Shown here one piece after another: positions 15,730 to 23,262 of a stretch of 23,607 nucleotides of DNA (position 1 is its first letter; every line of letters begins with the position of its first letter). The notes below the pieces were generated by a model. That model saw only the letters and a program-made list of their open reading frames with translations, searched no databases and had not been told where the DNA came from. The DNA lies in the NCBI GenBank assembly GCA_937898625.1, contig CALEJF010000012.1, positions 1 through 23,607 on the forward strand, in the 5' to 3' direction. The translations under genes and the position numbers were made by a program. Source of the stretch: an uncultured Clostridia bacterium (GTDB lineage: Bacteria > Bacillota > Clostridia > Oscillospirales > Acutalibacteraceae).

Positions 15730-15762
15730 GGAGTGGCAGTGTGTATTCTGCCACTCCTTTTT
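15730..15762 (+). terminator. Rho-independent terminator after the long fibre gene
   Basis: GGAGTGGCAG 15730-15739 pairs perfectly with CTGCCACTCC 15748-15757 over an eight-base loop, followed by TTTTT 15758-15762. This is the clearest internal terminator of the module and closes the 10960-15704 cassette. Confidence 0.92.
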
Positions 15763-15792
15763 ACTAAATAATTTAAGGAGGGGGTTAATTAG

Positions 15793-16395
15793 ATGGCAAA
15801 TAAATCAATTTTAGCCGCTTTCGAACGAATGTGGAATCATATTGTTGCCGCACTTGGCAATAAATCTGATGTAGACCATTCTCACTCAGAGTTCTATTTA
15901 AAAGAAGACCATGATTTGACTTTAATTTATGATAGCGGCGAGATTACTGAGGCAGTAAACTCTATTGCTGGTATTGATATTTCTGGCTATTCCAATATTC
16001 AAGTTGCGGTTCAGAACACAAATGACGGAACTAACACAACCTCTGCTGCTGGTGCAGTGATATTTACTGCTAAAAATGGAACAACATATCTGTTCCATAC
16101 ATGGCAAAATTTATTTTATACAACAAACGGTAATAGTACTTCTGGTCTCGCACATTTTAAAATCCTTAATGGATGGATAATGATGGAGCATGTAGCTACT
16201 GGCGCAAACCAAACTAAAAAGATGTTTAGTGAAACTGAAGGCGGTTCTGCTTTTAAATGCAGTATGTTCAGTGGCGGCGGTTTAATAAGATGCACAAATG
16301 AATTGTCTACTATGGCTGTGACCAGTTCAACACAAAGCGCTTCCAATTTCTTTGGTGTTGGTAGTAGAGTGATGGTATGGGGGTGTAAAGTCTGA
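15793..16395 (+). CDS. short tail fibre/adhesin with MANKSILAAFERMWNHI anchor
   Basis: This 200-residue protein has AAGGAGGGGG at about 15775-15784 before ATG 15793. The N-terminus MANKSILAAFERMWNHIVAA, then LGNKSDVDHSHSEFYL, is a helical anchor with one HxH box, common in phage fibres. The rest is a compact beta domain (YDSGEITEAVNSIAGIDISG, YSNIQVAVQN, NGWIMMEHVATG, FFGVGSRVMVWGCKV), probably a receptor-binding head. It is the first gene after the terminator, so a promoter or read-through must serve this run. Its stop overlaps the next ATG by one base (TGATG), a sign of coupled translation with the 119-residue protein. No enzyme motif is seen. Confidence 0.87.
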   Translation: MANKSILAAFERMWNHIVAALGNKSDVDHSHSEFYLKEDHDLTLIYDSGEITEAVNSIAGIDISGYSNIQVAVQNTNDGTNTTSAAGAVIFTAKNGTTYLFHTWQNLFYTTNGNSTSGLAHFKILNGWIMMEHVATGANQTKKMFSETEGGSAFKCSMFSGGGLIRCTNELSTMAVTSSTQSASNFFGVGSRVMVWGCKV

Positions 16396-16754
16396 TGGCT
16401 ACAAAAATTATTAAAGCATGGATTGATGGTGCAATTCAGGAGATTGAAGTTGAAGATATCGTACTTCCCGAAATGGAACCAAGTGTTGAAGAAAGATTAG
16501 ATATTCTTGAAGACAAGCCCATTATAGCAGATGGTAATTTCCTTGTCGGTAACGGTACAGAAGATTTGGAAGAAATAACGCCAGACGAAGTGCTTTCTCA
16601 TATTAACGGCGCAAGTATTGCTACTATGACAACTGCCGAATACGAAGCAATGGGTGATGAAGGTTCTAATGCGAATACCTTATATGTGCTGACGGATGCG
16701 GAAGAAGAAAATTATTCCCAAGTTCAAATTATTACTTGGGAGGATGATGACTAA
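16395..16754 (+). CDS. small fibre-linker protein (119 aa)
   Basis: ATG 16395 overlaps the previous stop by one base. The 119-residue, strongly acidic protein reads MATKIIKAWIDGAIQEIEVE, then PSVEERLDILED, GNFLVGNGTEDLEEITPDEV and YEAMGDEGSNANTLYVLTDA. The last block (YxxxGxxxxNTLYVLTD) is a recurrent short beta motif in phage fibre proteins; the similar text NALYLTPDEE occurs in the protein at 19295. It probably forms a small connector or tip. Its stop overlaps the next ATG by one base (TAATG), so 15793, 16395 and 16754 form a translationally coupled trio. Function is inferred from motif and position. Confidence 0.8.
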   Translation: MATKIIKAWIDGAIQEIEVEDIVLPEMEPSVEERLDILEDKPIIADGNFLVGNGTEDLEEITPDEVLSHINGASIATMTTAEYEAMGDEGSNANTLYVLTDAEEENYSQVQIITWEDDD

Positions 16755-17008
16755 TGGCTCTTTATTTAGGTGGCAATAAAGTAAAAATTAATTTAGATGA
16801 TGTTATATATAATTTAAATTTATGTTCTACAATAACCGATGTTGTTCGATTATTGTCTTTAGACGGATATGCATTGCAAGATTCGACAGGGTTATATCTG
16901 ATACCAAAAGATTCAGAGCCTTTGTTAACATCTTTATTACTATCATCGGATGGTTATGTGTTAACAGATGCAGATGGATTATATATAGTTTTTAAGGAGA
17001 GTGAATAA
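16754..17008 (+). CDS. small fibre protein with repeated DGYxLxDxxGLYx units
   Basis: ATG 16754 overlaps the previous stop. The 84-residue protein starts MALYLGGNKVKINLDDVIYN, a form (YLGxxKVxI) common at the start of small Bacillota phage fibre proteins. It then has two copies of one short unit: LLSLDGYALQDSTGLYLIPK and LLSSDGYVLTDADGLYIVFK. The unit resembles the end of the InlB-repeat protein at 20464 (YLTDESDAYLVDESDNYL). These units may form a small beta solenoid or a contact surface. The final codons carry the ribosome-binding site (AAGGAG) of the next gene. Coding is well supported by overlap and pattern; function is unknown. Confidence 0.78.
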   Translation: MALYLGGNKVKINLDDVIYNLNLCSTITDVVRLLSLDGYALQDSTGLYLIPKDSEPLLTSLLLSSDGYVLTDADGLYIVFKESE

Positions 17009-17010
17009 TT

Positions 17011-18003
17011 ATGGCTACAGAATATAGGCTGTCTCATACAGCAAAAGAAATAGATGAAAAATTAGGTCAAATTGAATCAATAAATAGCGATTTACATAAT
17101 TTAGATATAATAGTTTCGGCAATTAAAAAAGGATTGTCTAACTCTGTTAAGGAAGCACTTTTAAATTGTTTTTCTAATGTTGCTTGGACTACTGAAGATG
17201 GTCAACAATGTTATGATGCACTACATGATGCTTTATATAATGATTCTGCATTGGTTGTCGATATTGATGTTGATTATTCTGGCGATTCTGTTGAAATAGG
17301 GGTTCAGACAAATACGCTTCCTGTTGTTACAGTTTTTTATGATGATGGCACAATAGAAGAAATTACAAGTGGTTTCACCTGTACACCCGAGATGATTGAA
17401 GAAGGGGATAACATAGTAACGGTTTTTTATAAAGGTTTTTCCAAGACATTTACAGTTGTAGGAGTAAAACCAAAAACATATGGAATAAGGTTAAGTGATG
17501 GATTTACACAATCTGAAAAAACTACTACAAATCTTTTTGGTGGGGATAGCTTCTCACTCAATTTCACATCGTATGTCCTTGTCATGAAGATTATTTTGGG
17601 CGACATCGTTAATTCTGGTAGTAATATTGGTATATTTGCAAATATTGAAACTGCTGCACTTGGATATACAAAAACAGATTGGTGGCAAGGCGCCAATTTT
17701 CCACAACCATCAGAAACTTTTGTATATGAATTAGAAAATGTAAGTACAATTACTTATGAAAACATTCCAGCAAGTTTCATTACTGAAGGTGATGCAATTA
17801 AAATTGGTCACAGCAGCACTGGATTTAATGAGGATATTACATTCTTAGGATATGAATGGTATGGTGTAAATGATAGTGGGGTCAGAACAATATTATCTAG
17901 TGTAAAACCGACATCAACACTAGGAGTTTTACATGATAGCTTTACAAATACAGATGTTGTTGCGTGGGAAGATACGAGTGGCATGACACTTGTTGAAATG
18001 TGA
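17011..18003 (+). CDS. tail protein with bacterial Ig-like domain
   Basis: AAGGAG at about 16993-16998 serves ATG 17011; the product has 330 residues. The N-terminus MATEYRLSHTAKEIDEKLGQ, then IESINSDL, is a short coiled-coil anchor seen in many phage fibre proteins. Residues about 85-152 form a bacterial Ig-like domain: LVVDIDVDYSGDSVEIG, PVVTVFYDDGTIEEITSGF, EGDNIVTVFYKGFSKTF, TVVGV. Such domains are common in phage surface proteins and help weak binding to cell-wall or mucus sugars. The C-terminal 175 residues are beta-rich (LSDGFTQSEKTTTNLFGGDS, ITFLGYEWYGVNDSGV) and unrecognised. The stop nearly abuts the SGNH hydrolase gene, which suggests they work in one assembly. Confidence 0.84.
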   Translation: MATEYRLSHTAKEIDEKLGQIESINSDLHNLDIIVSAIKKGLSNSVKEALLNCFSNVAWTTEDGQQCYDALHDALYNDSALVVDIDVDYSGDSVEIGVQTNTLPVVTVFYDDGTIEEITSGFTCTPEMIEEGDNIVTVFYKGFSKTFTVVGVKPKTYGIRLSDGFTQSEKTTTNLFGGDSFSLNFTSYVLVMKIILGDIVNSGSNIGIFANIETAALGYTKTDWWQGANFPQPSETFVYELENVSTITYENIPASFITEGDAIKIGHSSTGFNEDITFLGYEWYGVNDSGVRTILSSVKPTSTLGVLHDSFTNTDVVAWEDTSGMTLVEM

Positions 18004-18014
18004 GGTGTAGACTG

Positions 18015-19124
18015 ATGATATATGATATAAAAGGTTCAATACTTGAAAAATGCTACAATTTATCATCAGAATTAGTTCAGTTTTCCTATGATATGGGTGG
18101 TAATATTGCCTTTGATGGTGTTCAAGAAGAATATATAGATTATGAAAATTATCTTGAATTAAAAGACAGTATTACAGTAAATGAAAATAAAAACGGATTT
18201 TATATATATAAAGACAATAGTCATGTTCCTCTCGATTATTGTAAAAATTCAGTAGAATTTATATACAGAAGTGGTGCTACATTTGGAATTTTCTTAGGAG
18301 GAACTTTAGCGTATTTTGATGGTGAATATCTTAATGTATATAAAGACTATATACAAAATGAAAATATACCAACTACTGTAGCATTTAGTTGCCCTTGCAC
18401 TCTTGTAGATGGCGAAACATATATGTTTACACTTACAAGAAAGTCGTATAATGTAATAGCGACAATAGGCGATTTTGAAGCGAATGGATATGTGCACAAT
18501 ATAGGTTCAGCATTTAATGAATGGCCTAATTTTGTTCAGTTCGGACATTGTATTTTTAGTGGCTCTATTTATATAAAAACAGCGAAACATTATATGCCAT
18601 ATTACGCTAAACATGTTAAAGCACTTATTGTTGGTGATAGCATTACAGAAGGTGTTGGTCTGACAAGTAGTGATTATGAACAAAGATATTCTTGGCAATT
18701 ACTTAGAAAGTATTTTAACGATGATTGCATAACATGTGGTGTTGGTGGCGCTACCATTATGGATGGATATAATAGAGTTATTAAACTTTTAGATATGGGA
18801 TATACTTTTGATTATGTCATCTATTATTTAGGCACAAATAACGGAATCGAAGAAAGTGAAATCGATACTCTTGCTCAGACATATCAAAGTGTTGTTGATG
18901 GAATAAAAAATAGAGGTTGTAAAATTTTCTGTTGTGTTATGCCGATTGCCACTGTAGATAAAATTAATAATAGCAGAACAGCTTTGTTAAAAGTACAGGG
19001 AGTTGAAGATTTTATACGATTTGACAATGTACTTCCGTCTAGAGGAGCGATACATCCCGATGCTTCAGGGCACTTGTTAATGTTTAATGAGTGTGTAAGA
19101 GTATTATCCGAACACAATGTATAA
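18015..19124 (+). CDS. SGNH/GDSL-type esterase fused to a binding domain
   Basis: ATG 18015 is chosen because GAGGT 18003-18007 is seven bases away; GTG at 18000 lies upstream of that site. The product is 369 residues. The first 195 or so are beta-rich (FIYRSGATFGIFLGG, ETYMFTLTRKSYNVIAT), probably a carbohydrate-binding sandwich. The hydrolase follows: block I VGDSITEG (Ser209), block II CGVGGATI (Gly near 243), block III YLGTNNG (Asn275) and block V AIHPDASGH (His347). The usual Asp three residues before that His is Gly344 here, so the enzyme may use a Ser-His dyad or another acid. In phage tails such esterases remove acyl groups from host surface polysaccharide. Location in the adhesin run supports this; the substrate is unknown. 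Confidence 0.87.
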   Translation: MIYDIKGSILEKCYNLSSELVQFSYDMGGNIAFDGVQEEYIDYENYLELKDSITVNENKNGFYIYKDNSHVPLDYCKNSVEFIYRSGATFGIFLGGTLAYFDGEYLNVYKDYIQNENIPTTVAFSCPCTLVDGETYMFTLTRKSYNVIATIGDFEANGYVHNIGSAFNEWPNFVQFGHCIFSGSIYIKTAKHYMPYYAKHVKALIVGDSITEGVGLTSSDYEQRYSWQLLRKYFNDDCITCGVGGATIMDGYNRVIKLLDMGYTFDYVIYYLGTNNGIEESEIDTLAQTYQSVVDGIKNRGCKIFCCVMPIATVDKINNSRTALLKVQGVEDFIRFDNVLPSRGAIHPDASGHLLMFNECVRVLSEHNV

Positions 19125-19294
19125 CTAACAGTATAGCCTAATAAAGCTAAGCCATTAAGAACATTTTAGTTTAGAATTCCAACACATTTATTTTATCACA
19201 TCTGTATTTTAGACTGTTTGTTCAAAATTTTTGAATATAAAATTTTAATGAATTTAATATTTAATAAATATTTTTAGAAAGGAGATATATTAAG

Positions 19295-19579
19295 ATGATT
19301 ACAGAAAATGTATCGACTTTAAAAATACACAAATTAACACAAGCTCAATATGACCGTGAAGTTGAAAACGGAACTGTTGATGGAAATGCCTTATATCTGA
19401 CCCCAGATGAAGAAGGTGTTACACCTATTGAACAAGGTGGTACTGGCGCAACAGATGGCGAGAACGGTTTAAAAAATTTGCTTGCCGCTGGGAATATGAT
19501 TTTAAGTTCTAATCAGTACGGAGACACACTGCCTACTGCTGGCGTTGCAGGACGCTTGTTTTTTAAGGTGGTGGGTTAA
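19295..19579 (+). CDS. small fibre-linker protein with GGTG module
   Basis: This 94-residue protein has AAAGGAG at about 19278-19284 before ATG 19295. About 170 AT-rich non-coding bases precede it, in which I see no convincing promoter. The N-terminal part has KLTQAQYDREVENGTVDGNA, then LYLTPDEE, the xALYLTPDE motif of phage fibres. The second half, IEQGGTGATDGENGLKNLLA, then AGNMILSSNQYGDTLP and GRLFFKVVG, is nearly repeated in the protein at 22031 (VDKGGTGSNDGATGLKNLFA, GRIFFKIV). The stop is directly followed by the next ATG. It seems to be a linker or adapter to which the next protein is joined by gene order, perhaps once a single polypeptide. Confidence 0.83.
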   Translation: MITENVSTLKIHKLTQAQYDREVENGTVDGNALYLTPDEEGVTPIEQGGTGATDGENGLKNLLAAGNMILSSNQYGDTLPTAGVAGRLFFKVVG

Positions 19580-20170
19580 ATGGCTTATTATACACGATTA
19601 CCAGACTCAGATGGGTGGGGATTTTGGAACAATGGTGTTGAAAATGCTTCGTATATTGTTGGATATGACTATAATGCCAAAGCGAATCGTGTTGTTCGAT
19701 ACAAGTTTACCACATCGGATACAGGCTCAAATAAATTTTCCTTTATAAAAACAGGAAATGGTATATGGGGAGGCAGTATAACTAATGCTACTAAATTGCG
19801 TTTTTATGTTGGCACAGACCCCTATTCACATTTAAATGCAAGTGTTAATTCTGAATACCACGGCGAGACAACGGTAACAAATGAGGGCGGACTATATACT
19901 ATCACTGGGGAAACCGTAAATGTTGTCTTGCTGCCAAACACAACTTATTACCTGTTTATATTCCCAGCTTTTTCAAATAATTATTTGGCATATTCTTGGA
20001 ATACCCCAGTAAGCACTATGACATTAATATTCGACGGTGCTGCTGGACTTGTACGAATAGATACAGGTAGTGAACTAGTCACTGCTATTCCGTACATTGA
20101 CAACGGAACAAAATGGGAGCAAGCAATTCCTTATATTGATAGTGGAACTGCTTGGCAAATTTGTGGATAA
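19580..20170 (+). CDS. small adhesin with repeated AIPYIDxGTxW tail
   Basis: ATG 19580 immediately follows the previous stop; AAGGTGGTGGG at about 19565-19575 is the ribosome-binding site inside the previous gene. The 196-residue protein begins MAYYTRLPDSDGWGFWNNGV. Next is a beta-sandwich-like part (YKFTTSDTGSNKFSFIKTG, KLRFYVGTDPYSHLNAS, NVVLLPNTTYYLFIFPAFS), probably a carbohydrate-binding head. It ends with a tandem short unit, TAIPYIDNGTKW and QAIPYIDSGTAW, closing in QICG. That unit is a known style of C-terminal ending in Bacillota phage fibre proteins. No catalytic motif is visible. It belongs with the linker encoded just upstream and with the other Met-Ala-starting adhesins. Confidence 0.84.
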   Translation: MAYYTRLPDSDGWGFWNNGVENASYIVGYDYNAKANRVVRYKFTTSDTGSNKFSFIKTGNGIWGGSITNATKLRFYVGTDPYSHLNASVNSEYHGETTVTNEGGLYTITGETVNVVLLPNTTYYLFIFPAFSNNYLAYSWNTPVSTMTLIFDGAAGLVRIDTGSELVTAIPYIDNGTKWEQAIPYIDSGTAWQICG

Positions 20171-20203
20171 TAAAATATAAACAGCAAAGGATGGTGATTA
20201 ACA

Positions 20204-20452
20204 ATGGCAGAGATTAAAGATAAAGTTGTTACTGTTGACTCTTTGTCAGCTTTACATGAACATAATAAAAAAGCTTATATGCCAATGGTTAACCCTGCTG
20301 GTAGTGGAACAATGGCAATTGATGGAAATGCATCATTCACTGGTGATGTAATTGTAGGCTCTTTAATGATAGGCTCCAATGTTAAACTTGTTCCTACGGG
20401 AGATGCTATTGAAATAGTATTTTTAGATGAAGAAACCATAGAAGAAGGCTGA
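20204..20452 (+). CDS. short fibre-anchor protein (82 aa)
   Basis: AAAGGATGGTGAT at about 20186-20198 precedes ATG 20204. The 82-residue protein reads MAEIKDKVVTVDSLSALHEH, then NKKAYMPMVNPAGSGTMAID and GNASFTGDVIVGSLMIGSNV. The VVTVDSLxxLHExNKxxY start is common in phage fibre proteins, and the DGNASFTGDVIVG part resembles the beta-helix segment of the protein at 22547 (DGNLGITGDIIL). It has no large head domain, so it may be an anchor that pairs with the InlB-repeat protein directly after it. Its stop codon forms part of the ribosome-binding site for that protein. Function inferred. Confidence 0.82.
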   Translation: MAEIKDKVVTVDSLSALHEHNKKAYMPMVNPAGSGTMAIDGNASFTGDVIVGSLMIGSNVKLVPTGDAIEIVFLDEETIEEG

Positions 20453-20466
20453 GGTGATGAGCTATA
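20451..20466 (+). promoter_or_regulatory. ribosome-binding site pointing to an AUA start
   Basis: GAGGTGAT 20451-20458 is an eight-base match to the anti-Shine-Dalgarno consensus AGGAGGTGAT. It is well placed for ATA 20464 and about 30 bases from the first normal start, GTG 20485. ATG 20457 overlaps the site and opens only a short frame. Confidence 0.6.
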
Positions 20467-22011
20467 GCTTGGAATCCATTTGGTGTGATGCTGGAACTTA
20501 CAGCATCTGGTAGCAATGTAACAAGAAAATCTGCTACCCAATTTACTGTGAAAATTAGTGCCGCTTGGGAAACTTATTATAGCGGTGCTCAAACAAACTA
20601 CGGTATGACTGCTTCTTCTGGTGGTGGCAGTGTAAACCTAAATACATTTGGTACAAAATCCAGTGGCGGAAGCGGTTCATTTACTGGTACATATTCTATT
20701 AGTGGTAATGGTTCTGCAACAAAATCAATTACAGTTACATTTAGAAACTATAACAATGACAATGGTGATTCTGCTACTAAAACTGTAAGTTTTAATGTAA
20801 CTGTTCCTGCGTGGACTTCTTATACAGTTAAGTACAACGCAAATGGTGGCTCTGGTGCTCCATCAAGTCAAACAAAATGGAAAGACCAGACATTGAAGTT
20901 GTCTACTACAAAGCCAACAAGAACAGGATATACATTCCAAGGTTGGGCTACATCTGCAAGTGGTAGCGTAGTGTATGCTTCTGGCGCAAACTATACGGCT
21001 AACGCCTCTGTAACTTTATATGCAGTTTGGAAAGCCATTACTTATACAGTTAAGTATAATGCGAATGGTGGTACTGGTGCTCCTAGTAACCAAACAAAGA
21101 CATATGGCAAAACATTAACTTTGAGCAGCACTATACCAACAAGAACATCTGTCGAAGATAACGGCACACTTACTGAATACACATTTAAGGGTTGGGCTAC
21201 CTCATCTACTTCAACAACGGTTGCTTATAAAGCTGGAGCAAGTTATACGGCAAATGCCGCTGTAACGCTATATGCCGTTTGGAGCAAAACCGTTTCTGTA
21301 AACCTTTATGATGTGTCTTACAATACTAATGGTGGTTCTGATGTTATTTCTCAGATAAAAATTAAAGGCGAAACTCTCAAATTAAGAAGTACAATTCCTG
21401 TTAAGAGCGGTTATACATTTGCTGGATGGGGATTATCTGCGGATTCAACGGCGGTTTCATATGAAGCTGGCGGCAATTACACTTCTGACGAAGATATAGT
21501 TTTATATGCTATTTGGACTCCTTGGAGCCATACGGTAACTTTTGATATAAACGGTGGTACTGGCAATGTACCAGAAGACTTCATAAAAATAACAGGCGTA
21601 GATGCAATAATACAAGATTGCTCACTTACTAAAAAGGGTCATGTATTTAAATATTGGAGTACTCAGTCCAGTGGTTCAGGAGGAACAAATTACTATGCTG
21701 GTGATGGCTATATTGGTGTAAAGAATGGTGGCACGGTAGTTTTATATGCAATATGGGACACAACAAGTATTTGTCTATATGCCAGTGGCGAATGCAAAGC
21801 AGGAGAATTTATAGAAGATGATTATTGTGCTTTCTATAAAGATGGCACTGTTCACTATGTCCAATTTATAGAAGGTAATTCGTCAATAAAATTAAATTCT
21901 ACAGCATTTTATGCTTCTGAATTATTAGAGCGTTCCGTTGCATATTTAACAGATGAATCAGATGCGTATTTAGTAGATGAATCAGATAACTATCTAACCA
22001 CAATTATTTAA
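20464..22011 (+). CDS. InlB/Listeria-Bacteroides repeat adhesin, likely AUA start
   Basis: With ATA 20464 as start the protein is 515 residues and begins (M)AWNPFGVMLELTASGSNV; the first normal start is GTG 20485 (508 residues). The first 120 or so residues form a beta domain (AAWETYYSGAQTNYGMTASS, GSGSFTGTYSISGNGSATKS). Four InlB-type repeats follow, each opening like YTVKYNANGGSGAPSSQTK and closing like GYTFQGWATS plus TLYAVW; the fourth is most diverged (VTFDINGGTG, YWSTQSSGS). Such repeats occur in bacterial surface adhesins and phage tip proteins. The end has a tandem unit, AYLTDESDAYLVDESDNYL. It follows the anchor protein at 20204 with a shared stop and ribosome-binding site. It is likely a host-binding adhesin of the tail. 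Confidence 0.85.
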   Translation: MAWNPFGVMLELTASGSNVTRKSATQFTVKISAAWETYYSGAQTNYGMTASSGGGSVNLNTFGTKSSGGSGSFTGTYSISGNGSATKSITVTFRNYNNDNGDSATKTVSFNVTVPAWTSYTVKYNANGGSGAPSSQTKWKDQTLKLSTTKPTRTGYTFQGWATSASGSVVYASGANYTANASVTLYAVWKAITYTVKYNANGGTGAPSNQTKTYGKTLTLSSTIPTRTSVEDNGTLTEYTFKGWATSSTSTTVAYKAGASYTANAAVTLYAVWSKTVSVNLYDVSYNTNGGSDVISQIKIKGETLKLRSTIPVKSGYTFAGWGLSADSTAVSYEAGGNYTSDEDIVLYAIWTPWSHTVTFDINGGTGNVPEDFIKITGVDAIIQDCSLTKKGHVFKYWSTQSSGSGGTNYYAGDGYIGVKNGGTVVLYAIWDTTSICLYASGECKAGEFIEDDYCAFYKDGTVHYVQFIEGNSSIKLNSTAFYASELLERSVAYLTDESDAYLVDESDNYLTTII

Positions 22012-22030
22012 CGAGGAGGTAGATGTGCAA

Positions 22031-22486
22031 ATGGCAAATAAAAGAATAACAGATGTTGATTTTTTAGAGTCTTTAAATAGTGACGAATCTTTTTTTGTAA
22101 ATCAAAACAATACTTTGAAGCAAATAAATAAAGGCGATGTTACTTTTGATATTGTGAATGGTGGCACAGGAGCCAAAGATGCTGCTACGGCAAGGGCAAA
22201 TCTTGGAGCGGCAGATAGCAAGACAGTCAATGAAATTGGTACTTCATTAAGCGATTTAAGAAACGACTTTGACGAATATGTTGCGACTAATGCGGTTATT
22301 GCTGTTGACAAAGGTGGCACAGGTAGTAATGATGGCGCAACGGGATTGAAAAATCTTTTTGCTGCTGGTAATACAATTTTAAGCCCCTATCAATATGGTA
22401 CAGACCTTCCTACAGAAGTCGGAAATATAGGACGAATATTTTTTAAGATTGTAACATCGGAAACAGCAACAACTGAAACAGAATAA
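22031..22486 (+). CDS. fibre-linker protein MANKRITDVDFLESLN type with GGTG modules
   Basis: AGGAGGT 22014-22020 serves either GTG 22025 or ATG 22031. ATG is preferred because it gives the usual MANKRITD opening of this type; length 151 residues. Text: MANKRITDVDFLESLNSDES, then FFVNQNNTLKQINKGDV. Two GGTG linkers follow, VNGGTGAKDAATARANLGA and VDKGGTGSNDGATGLKNLFA, with a short coiled coil between them (LSDLRNDFDEY). The end, TEVGNIGRIFFKIVTSE, parallels the end of the protein at 19295. This looks like an N-terminal adapter that links fibres to the baseplate. The next gene, at 22547, supplies a head domain. Confidence 0.84.
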   Translation: MANKRITDVDFLESLNSDESFFVNQNNTLKQINKGDVTFDIVNGGTGAKDAATARANLGAADSKTVNEIGTSLSDLRNDFDEYVATNAVIAVDKGGTGSNDGATGLKNLFAAGNTILSPYQYGTDLPTEVGNIGRIFFKIVTSETATTETE

Positions 22487-22546
22487 AATATAAAAAGTAT
22501 GACTATAGTGTTTTAATGCTATTTTATAACGAAAGGGTGATTAAAG

Positions 22547-23137
22547 ATGGCTCAATTAAAAGATAGTACAATTGATGGAAATTTGGGGATTACTGGCGAT
22601 ATAATTTTAAAAGCTAATGACAAAGGCGTACAAAGTGTTCACCCTGAAACTGGCGAAGCATCGGATATGCTTCATATGAGCGTCTATGGAAATACTGTAA
22701 TTGGCTATGATGGATATATTAATGCTAACGGAAACTCTCATATATATGGAAACGATGTTGTTAACTATGTTGCTTCTGCTGGCAATGTGAATTACCGCCC
22801 TTATTATAGAGCTGGCGATGTTATTGATTTTACGGTTAGAGCGGCTGGTTATGTCACCAATAGCGGAAGAAATGTGGTTTTTACAATACCAATTACAAAG
22901 CCCGTAATTGGTGCTCCAAGTGCAATTGCAACAAGCGGCAGTGGTTTTGTATTAAGACAGAATAGTAAATATACGCACGGTTCTGCTGCTAGTACTTTTG
23001 TCAAACCAACAAGCTATACTGTTGATTCGAATTATAATAGCGGCTTTATTGTGACTGCATATTTTGATGTTGCTACGGATGTTACTAATAATGACCCTAT
23101 CGGCATATATTGGGACGGAACAATAACGTTAAGTTAA
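22547..23137 (+). CDS. terminal small fibre/adhesin of the module
   Basis: AAAGGGTGAT at about 22533-22542 precedes ATG 22547; the protein has 196 residues. The N-terminus MAQLKDSTIDGNLGITGDII, then GVQSVHPETGEASDMLHMSV and YGNTVIGYDGYINANGNSHI, is a short beta-helix-like fibre shaft seen in Bacillota phages. The C-terminal half is a compact beta head (YRPYYRAGDVIDFTVRAAGY, GRNVVFTIPITKPVIGAPSA, ending IGIYWDGTITLS). It is the last + strand gene; tandem hairpins and a strong terminator follow. Role: receptor-binding or minor fibre protein. No enzyme motif. Confidence 0.86.
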   Translation: MAQLKDSTIDGNLGITGDIILKANDKGVQSVHPETGEASDMLHMSVYGNTVIGYDGYINANGNSHIYGNDVVNYVASAGNVNYRPYYRAGDVIDFTVRAAGYVTNSGRNVVFTIPITKPVIGAPSAIATSGSGFVLRQNSKYTHGSAASTFVKPTSYTVDSNYNSGFIVTAYFDVATDVTNNDPIGIYWDGTITLS

Positions 23138-23156
23138 TATATAAAGTTATAAAAAT

Positions 23157-23206
23157 AACGCAACTTATATATGTTGCGTTTCTAAAAAGCAACTTATATA
23201 AGTTGC
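23157..23206 (+). repeat. two tandem, nearly identical palindromes
   Basis: AACGCAAC 23157-23164 pairs with GTTGCGTT 23173-23180. The perfect 18-base palindrome 23189-23206 (GCAACTT, ATAT, AAGTTGC) is a near copy offset by 29 bases. They sit between the last + strand stop and the terminator and could slow transcription, guide RNA processing or bind a protein dimer. Confidence 0.7.
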
Positions 23207-23214
23207 GAAAAATG

Positions 23215-23247
23215 AAGGATGTCCTTTTGTGGGCATCCTTTTTTTTT
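23215..23247 (+). terminator. strong terminator at the convergent end of both strands
   Basis: AAGGATGTCC 23215-23224 pairs with GGGCATCCTT 23231-23240 (one G-T pair), followed by a nine-T run. On the minus strand the same stem is followed by a shorter T-rich stretch (CATTTTT), so it can also stop the leftward gene at 23263-23385. Confidence 0.92.
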
Positions 23248-23262
23248 ACGATTTTTTATATT

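Noticed and set aside
20457..20513. ATG 20457 as start of the InlB-repeat gene
   Set aside because: It is in another frame and stops after 18 codons.
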